Translations under genes and position numbers: made by a program | Assembly: GCF_026319325.1 (NCBI RefSeq) | Contig: NZ_JAPDMU010000003.1 | Coordinates: 310,001-374,000, forward strand | Origin: Methylophaga sp. OBS3 | GTDB lineage: Bacteria > Pseudomonadota > Gammaproteobacteria > Nitrosococcales > Methylophagaceae | Length of the DNA stretch: 64,000 nucleotides | Reading direction: 5' to 3' | The notes under the pieces: model-generated | The model's database searches: none | What the model was told of the DNA's origin: nothing | What the model saw: only the letters and a program-made list of their open reading frames with translations | In this document: piece after piece, positions 1-8,924 of the stretch | Position numbering within the stretch: position 1 is the first letter of the stretch | How the letters are laid out: each line of letters begins with the position of its first letter

Positions 1-287
1 TCCCGCCACTCGCTAAAAGTATGACCAAAGTTCTCGGCAGGTACGACATGCTCCCACTCTAATCTTCCAGCACGTTTAATATGCTTTTGTGTATGAAACC
101 CAGCTGGCGGGTTTACGTTCTTATTTGCATCAAAGCCAGCTTCACAGTAGAGAGTTACCCTACTATCAAAGTAGACTTTATCCATCATTATTTTTTTTGC
201 CTTACTAAACGAATCTGTTGGTTCTGCAACAACTGTAAATGACAGCAATGATGCTGCCATTAAGAAAAACGTCTTACTTACTTTCAC
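1..287 (-). CDS. endA: Endonuclease I (EndA/Vvn-type secreted nuclease), 3' end cut by window edge
   Basis: The minus strand reads from a GTG at 287 with AGGA just upstream. It encodes a short basic start, a hydrophobic signal peptide (about residues 5-21, ending near VVA-EP), then the TLYC motif, a PAGF segment, the KRA segment and EWEHVVPAENFGHTFSEWR. These are the hallmarks of endonuclease I, whose EWEHVVPAE motif holds the catalytic His of the beta-beta-alpha-metal fold. Such enzymes are exported and cut DNA without sequence preference. The reading frame is still open at base 1, so the C-terminus is missing. The gene starts 12 bases after the SRAP gene on the same strand and is probably cotranscribed with it and the polymerase gene. 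Confidence 0.85.
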   Translation of the reverse strand, partial: MKVSKTFFLMAASLLSFTVVAEPTDSFSKAKKIMMDKVYFDSRVTLYCEAGFDANKNVNPPAGFHTQKHIKRAGRLEWEHVVPAENFGHTFSEWR

Positions 288-299
288 TACTATTCCTGC

Positions 300-746
300 T
301 CAATTTTCATAATGCTTAATTCTTGAACGTTCACCTTTTTGAACGATACGGGGCCACCTGCTATGGATTTGTGCATCTTCAAGCTCTGGCTCAATTGTTA
401 CTACATACACTCTTCTCTCATTACCCTCTCTAGCTATTAGGCCTTGGATAAACTGTCCTTTTTGTAAGTCATACCAGTGACTCACGCCTTCTAAGTCTTT
501 TTCCATAAAACTTAAAACTGGTATTTTGACAGGCTTAGGAAAGTACTTATCCCATCTGCCTGAATAGATAGAATCGAGTCTTGCCCATCCCGTCATGGGC
601 AAATTGCCAGGCTGCTTTTGCCGTCTTCCCCAAGCAAGCAACTGCTTCTCGCCATTAGCCATGAGAATGGGTAGCACAGCTTTAGGATTGGGATAAAAAA
701 TCCTCAGAACATCATCACCATACTGAAAATACACGCCACCACACAT
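300..746 (-). CDS. SRAP-family (HMCES/YedK-like) abasic-site protein, short and divergent
   Basis: SRAP proteins use an N-terminal Cys2, exposed after Met removal, to crosslink abasic sites in single-stranded DNA. The start at 746 gives Met-Cys-Gly-Gly, as the family requires; an upstream in-frame start would bury this cysteine. Later motifs align by eye with the family: AWG (38-40), WARLDSI (54-60, where the usual Asn-Ala-Arg has Trp for Asn), PVLSFMEKD with Glu82 in the place of the GFYEW glutamate, and HSRWPRIV with His128 as the catalytic His. The product is 148 residues, shorter than YedK (about 220). Its ATG overlaps the TGA of the polymerase gene (TGATG), implying translational coupling. 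Family assignment is from motifs only. Confidence 0.72.
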   Translation of the reverse strand: MCGGVYFQYGDDVLRIFYPNPKAVLPILMANGEKQLLAWGRRQKQPGNLPMTGWARLDSIYSGRWDKYFPKPVKIPVLSFMEKDLEGVSHWYDLQKGQFIQGLIAREGNERRVYVVTIEPELEDAQIHSRWPRIVQKGERSRIKHYEN

Positions 747-1950
747 CAGATGGTTTTCCTGTGCCCAGTTGGCTTCCAAGCCGGCGCAATTACATTGGGC
801 ATTTCACTTCGACCTATAACCCTTGTTGGCGCTACTGTGAATTCACCGAAGCGTTCATTAATGCTATCCAAAGCTTGGTTTAACGCCTCTCGTTTGTGCT
901 TTGAAGCATCATCAATAAATAAGTCTTGCTGCCTTCCATGCAGAGGTGACAATGCTGTAACCTGAACTTGCCGGCACTCTTGCCCAACATAATGCCTATC
1001 GACAAAGTCTAGGCAGTGCATATAAATAGTGCCGCCATCATCAGTGGCATTATTCAGCTTAACTTTTGTTGAAATCCACCCAAGCTCTGTCTTAAAACCT
1101 ATGAAGAAAACATCTGACTGAAACTGGTGCCTTCTTAATCGAATGCCTACCTTTTCAGACATATGCTGAAAATAGGTCAACAGCACACGTTTATCTCTTG
1201 TTCCTGGCGGCATAACCTTGCCATGCCCGATTGATTTTGGCTCTTTAACCTCGGTAATTACAGGTTCAGGATCTTTACCCTGAGCCATCAACCATATTCT
1301 TCTTCCAGGGTTACCAAAACGTTTAGCAATAAGACTCATCGGCACCTTTTTCATGTCGCCGCATTTATAGATACCATATTGGGCCAAAAAGCTCGCTATT
1401 CCCGTATTGATACCACTTAACTCAGTGACATATTCATTAGCTAAGCGAGCTTCAGCTAGGCTTGGCTCTATGATAGTTAAGCCATCTGGTTTATTTAATT
1501 TGGCTGCAAATTTAGCTGTTGTCTTATCACCACTAATTCCTACACTGCATGTCAGCCCAGAAACATCACTAATGGTGTCTTTAATAAGACGACCAACTTG
1601 CTCGGCATCACGATAGATTGACTGACAATCCGTTAAATCTAGAAATGCCTCATCAACTGAGTAAACTTCAATTGTGGGAGAAATGTTTTGCAGTGATTCC
1701 ATAATGGCCGATGAAACTGCGCGTATCGGGTAGGTCTACTAGGAGCTTGGATGATACCTGGGCATAAATCTCGGGCTTCTTTAAGTCGCATGCCGGTTTT
1801 AACACCATAACTTCTTGCTTCATAAGAAGCAGTGATAATTGTACTGCCAAGCTTTCCGTTGGTAACTCCAACAGGCCTATTTCGCCAATATGGGAAGTCA
1901 TGCTGCTCGATCTGAGCAAAAAAACAGTTCATGTCGACGAGAGCTATCAT
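746..1950 (-). pseudogene. Y-family DNA polymerase (DinB/UmuC type), frameshifted
   Basis: Two reading frames together spell one Y-family translesion polymerase of about 400 residues. The first (from ATG 1950) holds IALVDMNCFFAQIEQ with the metal-binding Asp and the SYEARSYGVKTGM finger motif. The second (from about 1702 down) holds YSVDEAFLDLT, equivalent to the SVDE catalytic motif, then palm, thumb and little-finger sequence. The frames join near 1700-1712, where one base appears to be missing: the span is 1205 bases, two more than a multiple of three. The TGA stop overlaps the ATG of the SRAP gene. No LexA box is obvious upstream. A GTG at 2004 is an alternative start. The lesion could be a real mutation or an assembly error. 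Confidence 0.85.
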
Positions 1951-2135
1951 GCGATGCCATTTTTTCGAGTTAACGCCAGACATTGATCTAAGACCTAAAT
2001 TCACTTTTTTTAGAAAATTTATAGAAAATACATTCTACCTTCAAGAGAGATTTGCTCAAACCTTCTTTACAGGTACTCTCAGAGGGGCGTAGTGTTTCAG
2101 TAGCGGAGATAAATGCGGATCAAGGAGTGATCGAA

Positions 2136-2314
2136 ATGTTGAAATTAACAAGAAATATTGGTGAAAAGGTTATCGTTAGAGATGACGTTTACATAGAGAT
2201 TTTGGGTATTCGTGGCTCACATGTGAAAATTGGCATTGAAGCCCCCCCCCCGAGATTCTGATCTATCGTGAGGAGTTACTCTTGCAGTCCAAAAATCAGA
2301 TAGAGTCAGATTAA
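2136..2314 (+). pseudogene. csrA: CsrA-like RNA-binding regulator broken in a poly-C tract
   Basis: The product from ATG 2136 begins MLKLTRNIGEKVIVRDDVYIEILGIR, followed by HVKIGIEAP. This is the CsrA/RsmA beta-strand core that binds GGA motifs in mRNA leaders. AGGAG lies at 2123-2127, 8 bases upstream. After Glu-Ala-Pro the frame runs into ten consecutive C (2242-2251) and stops after 41 codons. With eight or eleven C the frame continues as E-I-L-I-Y-R-E-E-L and on to TAA at 2312-2314, a normal CsrA tail of about 58 residues. The REEL segment is conserved in CsrA, so the intact form was once functional. CsrA paralogues are known cargo of integrative elements, for example in Legionella. Confidence 0.85.
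2242..2251 (+). repeat. Homopolymer of ten C inside the csrA-like gene
   Basis: Ten C in a row sit in the codons for Ala-Pro-Pro. The length puts the rest of csrA out of frame; eight or eleven C would restore it. Long G/C homopolymers are classic slipped-strand sites, and also classic sites of sequencing error. Confidence 0.9.
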
Positions 2315-2439
2315 TTCGTGGCAAGCTTGTTATAAGAGGTGCTATCGCTGCCCTGATTAAGTTATGTTAAGAGGAATTACTTTAAATAAATCTTAAGTAC
2401 CTATAGCTATCACTTGCTATGTGGTCAAACTAACTCAAA

Positions 2440-2705
2440 TTAGAGTTCATCCAAGTCAACTTCCTTACTAGGCTGTCCGCACCTCTCTCGAACTATTGAA
2501 GCAAGTTCAATATCTTCCAACTGCTCCAAAATCAATTCATAGGTCTTTGTTGGAACAACATAAAACACTGGTTCTCTTCGATTTAAAACAGAGCAACTGC
2601 CTCACCTTGAGAGCGTTGGATAGCGTCCATTGGATTACGCTTAAATGCACTAATTCCAATTGTTGCTAAGGATAATAACCTGCTTACACTCTTGTTATTC
2701 TTCAT
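2440..2705 (-). pseudogene. YefM/Phd-type antitoxin, frameshifted, no toxin beside it
   Basis: From ATG 2705 the minus strand reads MKNNKSVSRLL, then ISAFKRNPMDAIQRSQGEAVA and meets a stop. A two-base shift restores VLNRREPVFYVVPTKTYELI, then LEQLEDIELASIVRERCG, and a VDLDEL end with TAA at 2440-2442. This is a typical Phd/YefM antitoxin of about 87 residues: an N-terminal DNA-binding half followed by the toxin-binding helix. The join is at GCTCTG, where CT looks duplicated; the span is 266 bases, two more than a multiple of three. No RelE/YoeB/Doc-like toxin is visible downstream on the minus strand (positions below 2440). It is too short and broken to appear as one open frame. Confidence 0.75.
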
Positions 2706-3219
2706 TATATTTCCCCCAAAACTACCTAACTATTAAACCTTAAGTTGCGGGCATTTATACAACTTTAAAAGTTTAGAAAAGCAGAATTATAAATAGCTCA
2801 CTGTGTGGTCAAAGAGAAAACATCATATTTCTCTTTATAGCTATCGACACCAACCTTGGGTCAAACCTTAAAGCAAGAGGCTTCAGGACACATGAAATAG
2901 CCGAAGGGGACATAAGAGGCAAGACTCTTAGACCTCTGTGGTGATAAACAAACTGCAGATACAGCCACCATACACATACAGTCACTTCAGAAAATGACAG
3001 CCGCTACCAAAAACTTTTAACTGAAGAGTTTGAAATGACTTTATTCTTCACTAGGAGGGGTTAAGCATTGAAGTCCATCAGGCTGAATCAATCTTGGTTG
3101 TTAACCTCTCTATTACGGAGTTCAGGTATTTCAGCTCTATCAACAACAATCTCTTCTGGAGCCTCTTTACCAAACTTAACTTTAGGTAGAACAGGCCATT
3201 TTTAAGGTTTATTAAAAAC
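2706..3219. other. Gene-poor gap with a coding-like fragment at 3088-3201
   Basis: No complete gene is visible. On the minus strand 3088-3201 is an open frame of 37 codons with protein-like composition (WPVLPKVKFGKEAPEE, then IVVDRAEIPELRNREVNNQD and TGA), but it lacks a start codon and is preceded by a TAA at 3202-3204. I read it as the C-terminal remnant of a lost gene and do not recognise its family. An imperfect hairpin (AGAGG ... CCTCT) lies near 2910-2935. The rest shows nothing I can name. Confidence 0.4.
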
Positions 3220-5289
3220 TTACCCACTAATCTTAATACCCTCTTGTACTGCTTTATTTAAAACATTCATAAGAACAATACTCTGTTTTTCTGAGGGTAT
3301 TTTATTTGGAATCTGAGAAGCCAGCTTCATTATGCTAGCCTCTTTTTCAGTCAGTATTTCTCTCTGAGAACATTTTTGCAATAAGGTGTGCCACTGTGAG
3401 CCTGATATCTCAAGAACTTTTCTCTGTGCTTCAATCCCGTCATCGATTTTTTGAACCTTCCTTGCTTCTTTCTTTTCATTTTTGACAGCATCTTTTGAAA
3501 CAAGGTTATCCTTGAACTCTGAAGGGAGAGCCTCATCCAGGTCCGTTACTCTCTCTTTAAGCCTTTGCCAGCATCCTTCTTTTTTACACCATTCCGTCAC
3601 ATTAGAAATACCTTGTTGCGGCTGAATGATGTCCTCATGAACCAGTTCTGAGGTAATTTCCAGCGCCCTTTCAAGCTCTGAGGATATAGACTGAGAATTC
3701 CAGGTACGCAAAAAGTCTATCGACTTGTTTTTCTGAGATGCATAGAACCCGAGAAGGGCGAGGGTATAAGCGACTACATTAGCTCTGTATCCTCCGTTAT
3801 ACCACGGCTGAGCTGAGACCAGCTTTTCAGTCTTACGAAATATTATTGCTCTGGCTATTGCTCTCTTATAGTAAAACTCGCTGAATGCCTCTGAGGATTT
3901 TTCCCATTCGCCTCCTATGCGCCTTGCATATTGAGCAAAGTTCTTTTGTGCCCCAAGATTCACAAACCTCGGATTTTCATCCCATACATTTTCAAACTTT
4001 GCGAGGTCAGTTTTCGTAAACATTTGGGGCTTGGGATTTTCGGCCTGGAACCTTTTCTTCTCACCTAGCGTCAATTTGCTTTGGGCATCTGCATACTGTC
4101 CCCGCGCACGTTCATAGAACCACTTCGTTTCTCTCTGAGCGCCTTGTTGAGCGGGCGCCCATATACGCCGTGAAAATTCTTCCATCCTGATATGGAATGG
4201 ATGGTTCGAAAAGAAGTCTGCCGCATTCACCCTATTTTGCGTGTTCGCATACTCGGATATTCTCGGCACAACATCCTCGCTTTTTTCGCTGTCGATCACC
4301 GACAGTTTCATCTGCACAAAGATACCTTCCAAAGAAGCTTTGTCTTTGCGGTTAGTATGAAAAATGGATGCTGTCGTCTGACCGCCGTTAACGATCTGAA
4401 GATCCTTCATACGAACGAGCTCAAGCCCCTGCTCGCCTTTACGAACCTCAACCTCTTGCGCAGTGGCAGTAATACCGTTGTTATAAGCAAAGAACATTTG
4501 TGGCTCATTCATGATCGTCGCTCGGATGCCCTTGTTCACATTCCCCCTTGCCTGCAAAAAACAGCGCACATTCTGCTCTAAAAGCCTTGCACCATACCTT
4601 TCGTATAGCGAGGACAGGATTACCGCAGGAATAACTATTAAATAGGATTGATATGCATCAGAACCCAAATGAGCAGGAAGACAGGAAATTCCGCTTCCGT
4701 ACAGATCCGGAAAGTTGATATCCAGTATCTCTTTATGGCCTCTTGAGCTTCTTTGTCGTTGAAGTCTTGAGATATCCCAGATGTGATATGACGCGTTCGT
4801 ATTACCGACAACATCATCCTCAAGAGAACTAATTCGACCACTCAAAGCTCTCTCTGAAATCAGGAAAAAATTGACTTTTCTGATTGAGCGACCTCGATCA
4901 TAAATTTGACGAGATAACCCGTAATCAGGAGCTGTTTCTTCAAGGTCTCGGAACAGCTCTTTATTCTTACTCGCCTCAAAAAAATTACTTAGCCTTTTGA
5001 AGGCGCTGTCAACTTCAGTTTTAGTAAGAGATTCCAAAGTTTCCCGACAATCAAAGTCTGCTATAAACAGATCGAGCGCACCCTCATCGTTGAACCAGTA
5101 GCCGTCAACCCGCATCCCTCGCTGAGCTCTGTAATGGCACAGCTCAAAACCCTCCAGAAATCCGGTATCGATCAACTCATTTGCGATGGTTTCAACAAAC
5201 TCTGAAAGCTGAAAGCTGCAACTGGCCTCTGCACCGGCTAACAGCTCCTGCTTAAAGTCATGAAAAAACTCTTGAATAGTTTGCTCCAT
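3220..5289 (-). CDS. AIPR (abortive infection phage resistance) family protein, last gene of Mza-like operon
   Basis: The 689-residue protein carries the AIPR signature: QNVRCFLQARGNVNKGI around 239-255, MFFAYNNGITATA around 265-277 and QIVNGGQTTASIF around 298-310. AIPR proteins are linked to phage defence and occur next to Z1 proteins; their biochemical activity is not settled. The C-terminal third has charged helices (about 600-640) of unknown role. Its ATG is preceded by GGGGAG and overlaps the end of the DUF4420 gene by 32 bases, so translation is probably coupled. It is the distal gene of five on one strand. No truncation or frameshift is seen. The family call is firm; the role within the complex is inference. 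Confidence 0.88.
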   Translation of the reverse strand: MEQTIQEFFHDFKQELLAGAEASCSFQLSEFVETIANELIDTGFLEGFELCHYRAQRGMRVDGYWFNDEGALDLFIADFDCRETLESLTKTEVDSAFKRLSNFFEASKNKELFRDLEETAPDYGLSRQIYDRGRSIRKVNFFLISERALSGRISSLEDDVVGNTNASYHIWDISRLQRQRSSRGHKEILDINFPDLYGSGISCLPAHLGSDAYQSYLIVIPAVILSSLYERYGARLLEQNVRCFLQARGNVNKGIRATIMNEPQMFFAYNNGITATAQEVEVRKGEQGLELVRMKDLQIVNGGQTTASIFHTNRKDKASLEGIFVQMKLSVIDSEKSEDVVPRISEYANTQNRVNAADFFSNHPFHIRMEEFSRRIWAPAQQGAQRETKWFYERARGQYADAQSKLTLGEKKRFQAENPKPQMFTKTDLAKFENVWDENPRFVNLGAQKNFAQYARRIGGEWEKSSEAFSEFYYKRAIARAIIFRKTEKLVSAQPWYNGGYRANVVAYTLALLGFYASQKNKSIDFLRTWNSQSISSELERALEITSELVHEDIIQPQQGISNVTEWCKKEGCWQRLKERVTDLDEALPSEFKDNLVSKDAVKNEKKEARKVQKIDDGIEAQRKVLEISGSQWHTLLQKCSQREILTEKEASIMKLASQIPNKIPSEKQSIVLMNVLNKAVQEGIKISG

Positions 5290-6262
5290 TTAACTCCCCC
5301 CACACTTCCTTGTCAGCGCACATATAGTCTTTAATACTCTCCAGCTTTATCTCATAGCTGACTCTGGCAAGCCCCTCAGGAAGGCCAGACCTGACCACCC
5401 TTGGAAAACCCTCTTCAACCCTGTAGGTCTGCTCGTCCGCAACCATGAACCTAGGTTTATCGTAAGCTCTAAGCTCAACATAACCAGCAAGTGCAAGTTT
5501 TCCGTCAAACAGCTCAATTGCATCTGCGTCTTTCAAAATACCAGCAACATGTGCCACCAGCTCATTTAGAGATAAGGATTGTTTAGATTCAGGCATATCT
5601 ATAAGCCTGAACACCTTCAAAAACAGATTATTATTTATGCTTTCGAGTTGATCTTCTGAAGATATCTTCACCGTGTTTCTTTCACGGCCCGATATCGACT
5701 TCACCTCAACTGCCGTATTAGAAAAAATGTAATCCTGATGAGAGGATTCAGGGCCTTGCCATGCATCAAGAGCGTCTAATTCTGTACTAGACTCCTTTAG
5801 CATTTGCTGCATAAATGTCAGCTCACTAAAAAGTCCCCTGACTTCTTCGACGCTTAAAATCCGGCCTTTCTTTCCGGCCATAAACGCCTTCCAGCGCTTT
5901 ATTTGAGATAGAGCAACGGAAATCCCAACACTGGGATCAGAAACGTCTGACAAAACGTTGATAAGAGTTTCACAAAGACTATAAAAAATATCTTGATCTA
6001 TATGCTTTTCAAGAACCAACATCAGTCCTTGGTTACCTGTTGTCTTCAATACTCTAAGATCTATCTTAATTCCATGAATAGAGACGTTATTTTGATTATA
6101 GAAAACAGATACATCAGAGCAAAACTCCACCATGAACATACAGCGGCCTGAGGAATCCTTCCCCCAATATAAGGGCAATTTCTCGCCATTGTCGATCAGT
6201 CGCACACTAATATCGTCACTAGGTATTTTGATTGTATCCCATGGCAACGCCTCAGACTTCAT
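5258..6262 (-). CDS. DUF4420 PD-(D/E)XK-motif protein, fourth gene of Mza-like operon
   Basis: The 334-residue product shows a PD-(D/E)XK nuclease-like core in the usual order: Glu147 in VRGLFSEL, then SSHQDYIF with Asp177, then AVEVKSISG where Glu186-x-Lys188 is the (D/E)XK element. This fits the DUF4420 family found beside Z1 and AIPR genes. If active, it is the most likely DNA-cutting subunit of the operon, since no separate restriction enzyme is visible. I place the start at ATG 6262, which has GAGGAGG seven bases upstream inside the end of the Z1 gene; a start at 6280 lacks such a site. It overlaps the Z1 gene by 11 bases and AIPR by 32. Confidence 0.85.
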   Translation of the reverse strand: MKSEALPWDTIKIPSDDISVRLIDNGEKLPLYWGKDSSGRCMFMVEFCSDVSVFYNQNNVSIHGIKIDLRVLKTTGNQGLMLVLEKHIDQDIFYSLCETLINVLSDVSDPSVGISVALSQIKRWKAFMAGKKGRILSVEEVRGLFSELTFMQQMLKESSTELDALDAWQGPESSHQDYIFSNTAVEVKSISGRERNTVKISSEDQLESINNNLFLKVFRLIDMPESKQSLSLNELVAHVAGILKDADAIELFDGKLALAGYVELRAYDKPRFMVADEQTYRVEEGFPRVVRSGLPEGLARVSYEIKLESIKDYMCADKEVWGELNGANYSRVFS

Positions 6263-8924
6263 AATCGTCCTCCTCATCATCAGGAAGATCGTCTATTTCT
6301 CCATAAAACTGGTCTAGCCAGACCTTGTTGGCAACAACTTCTACACCTCTCGAATAATCACCAAATGGAAAGCTTATGCCATATGCAGGAACGAAATCCT
6401 GACCAGTATTATCTTCCCCCCTCACGTTAATAAGATGAATCATCAGCAGAGGTTTATTTCGTTGCTTCCTAAAATGATGATCAGAAAGTGTTTCAGAGGA
6501 TTTTACTGATGCTCTTGCTGCCTCCAACTGATCATCACTCAACCCCAGTTTTTCATCTCCTCTACTGGCAACTCTGTACCTACTTAAACGCCAAAAATTA
6601 TCACCGTTTTTTACACCCTTATCCCTCATCTGAGCACCTAAAATACTTTTAGTGGATGGCTGTTCATTATTATTAGAGATAAAAAGAACATCAGATTTTT
6701 CATACTTTTCTGACACTTTTTCTAAATAGGATATTGCCCAGTACTTCATGATAAGGCTTTCGTGAACTCTAAAACCCCTCAAAAACTCTATAACTTTGAA
6801 TGTAGAAACATCTTTTATAATCCAGCCTTTTTTTGTTGGCTCAAGATCATTATTATCAAATCTCGAATCCCAGTATGATTTTATAAGCTCTCTATTTTCA
6901 CTGTTAATACTCTCATCAAAAGGCAGTAAATAACTCTCTTTCAGGTCTCCACTGTAGTTCTGGTTAAGCGTCACTTTCTCGCCATTTCTCATTTTATTCG
7001 CAGCCGTAACCATAAGCCCTTCTTCATGCGATTGAACATACAATCCAAACTGCAAGGGACTGAGATTGTCAGCTCGCATTTCCGTTATCTGCTGCCGTAG
7101 ATTTTCTGTAGATCCTGCTATATGTGAGTACCAATCAATAGAGTCCTGCGGAAGATGAATTCGACAAAGGTCCTCGAATCCGAAACGATATCCAAACCAT
7201 CTTCCCATTTGCATTAAGGTGTCATACATCCTTGTATTCCGGTACATATAGCTAATACATAAACCCTCAATAGTTAACCCCCTCGAAAGACTCAACCCTC
7301 CAATAGCTATAGCGGTCAACCCAGATCCAGATTTCTCATATTTTTTGTAATCAAGGATTTCATCTGACTTCTTTTTGTCACTATTTACGACAAATGTCTT
7401 CACCGAATCGACCGCAAGGAATAGCTCATTTTTCACAACGTCCCATGTAAACTCACTATTTGAATATTCTTCATCAAAAACATCCTTTAAAAACCTCATA
7501 TACTCGCTACTTTCAGCCGCCCCATCTGGCATAGCGTAATTAGCTTTAATGGCATCTCTAAGCCTTTTTAAATACAAACCCACTAGAGATTTAACTCGTT
7601 TTTGAATATCCACAAATCTGGATACATTTATAAGCATGGAGCAATGCTTATTTCCCTGCCCTCGCTTTATTCTTATAGCCTTAGCCAAAACGAACTGACA
7701 TACAGCCTTCTCCAATGACGGAGGCAAAGCCACTATATCTTCATATTTTTTATGTTTTAATGGGATATAATTCTCTGCGTCTTTAATCGTTTGAAGTACC
7801 TTCTGAGATACCTCGTCATCTAAAAATACTTTCCTTGGTCCGAAATATGTATTTGGAGCGTCAAGGCAGGATATAAAATCCTTCGGAAAAAGCTCTTTTC
7901 TTAACTTTTCATCACCATATGCATCTGGATTTATGAGTATGTTGGCATATGGAGTTGCCGTGTATCCCACATAACAGCGCTTATCAAAAAGCCCTAGAAT
8001 TTCCCTGATTTTTCTATTCGTTTTCGTGGGGTCAACATCTTCTTTCTTCGTGTTTATTGACGCATTGTCAGCCTCATCATCTATCATCAACATAGGTAAA
8101 TCAGAGATTGTTCCGGCATTATTGGCATTGAGCTCCTTCAACCAAGTGTAGAGAGACTCCAAAGTCCGGACATTCTTTTTGATAACTAAGACAATAGGTT
8201 TATTGTGATCTGCAAGGCGCCAATTTTGTGCGGCTGTAGTTTTCTTAAAATCCGATATTGTATTTGTGAGACATGCCGGAGATGGATAATTAGCATTGTC
8301 CAAACCGACCCCAACTGGAGATCGTCCGTCTTTCGTCACTGTAGTGCCAGAGAACCCCTCATCAACTCTTTCTTGAGTTTGCCTTCTCAAGTTCTCATGT
8401 ATCCCCGCTATTATGAGGATAAATCTATAACCTGCATCAGCAGCCTTGGCCACCAAGCCCAAATAGTTAGCCGTTTTACCTGACTGGACATGACCAATTA
8501 CCAAGCCTCTTCGATCCCATTGCGGTGCATCATCCTTTGGGTTTTGAAGGTGGCCCAGAATACTTTTGGTATCCTCATGTATTGTATTTACAACATCAGG
8601 AGCCCATTCATTAAGAAGCAAATGCTTTTCATACGCATTTGAATACACCCAGTTTTCATCAGCGATTTTTTCAACCCACTCGTCGTCGTGCTCAGCCTGA
8701 GGATCAACAAGTGAAACTCCCAAATCCATTTTTGTATCAATGTTGTAAAGAACTTTTTTTACCGCTGCTCCAATATCACCATCATAATTCGTGATTGAAC
8801 TTAACATCTGAGCTAAATCTGTAAGCTGCTCTCTAGTAGGAACATCATCTGGCCATTTATTTTTAGCCGACGTTACCAACGCAACTAAAAAATTCTTTTC
8901 TGTAGCTTGATTATTAATTTCCAT
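6252..8924 (-). CDS. Z1-domain superfamily 2 helicase-like ATPase, third gene of Mza-like operon
   Basis: This 890-residue protein has a Walker A loop GHVQSGKT (144-151), a DDEAD Walker B box (282-286), YTATPYAN (321-328, motif III-like) and QMGRWFGYR near 570, a motif VI arginine finger. With GGLSLSRGLTIEGL before it, this pattern defines the Z1 domain family of endonuclease-associated ATPases. It probably moves or remodels DNA for the methyltransferase-ATPase-nuclease set. The ATG has AGGGAG upstream and overlaps the MutL-like gene by 11 bases; its acidic end (DDLPDDEEDDYEV) overlaps the DUF4420 start. The gene is intact. Confidence 0.9.
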   Translation of the reverse strand: MEINNQATEKNFLVALVTSAKNKWPDDVPTREQLTDLAQMLSSITNYDGDIGAAVKKVLYNIDTKMDLGVSLVDPQAEHDDEWVEKIADENWVYSNAYEKHLLLNEWAPDVVNTIHEDTKSILGHLQNPKDDAPQWDRRGLVIGHVQSGKTANYLGLVAKAADAGYRFILIIAGIHENLRRQTQERVDEGFSGTTVTKDGRSPVGVGLDNANYPSPACLTNTISDFKKTTAAQNWRLADHNKPIVLVIKKNVRTLESLYTWLKELNANNAGTISDLPMLMIDDEADNASINTKKEDVDPTKTNRKIREILGLFDKRCYVGYTATPYANILINPDAYGDEKLRKELFPKDFISCLDAPNTYFGPRKVFLDDEVSQKVLQTIKDAENYIPLKHKKYEDIVALPPSLEKAVCQFVLAKAIRIKRGQGNKHCSMLINVSRFVDIQKRVKSLVGLYLKRLRDAIKANYAMPDGAAESSEYMRFLKDVFDEEYSNSEFTWDVVKNELFLAVDSVKTFVVNSDKKKSDEILDYKKYEKSGSGLTAIAIGGLSLSRGLTIEGLCISYMYRNTRMYDTLMQMGRWFGYRFGFEDLCRIHLPQDSIDWYSHIAGSTENLRQQITEMRADNLSPLQFGLYVQSHEEGLMVTAANKMRNGEKVTLNQNYSGDLKESYLLPFDESINSENRELIKSYWDSRFDNNDLEPTKKGWIIKDVSTFKVIEFLRGFRVHESLIMKYWAISYLEKVSEKYEKSDVLFISNNNEQPSTKSILGAQMRDKGVKNGDNFWRLSRYRVASRGDEKLGLSDDQLEAARASVKSSETLSDHHFRKQRNKPLLMIHLINVRGEDNTGQDFVPAYGISFPFGDYSRGVEVVANKVWLDQFYGEIDDLPDDEEDDYEV

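Noticed and set aside
2052-2135. Upstream in-frame extension of the csrA-like gene.
   Set aside because: CsrA proteins start at MLxLTR; AGGAG stands eight bases before ATG 2136, so the extension is leader sequence.
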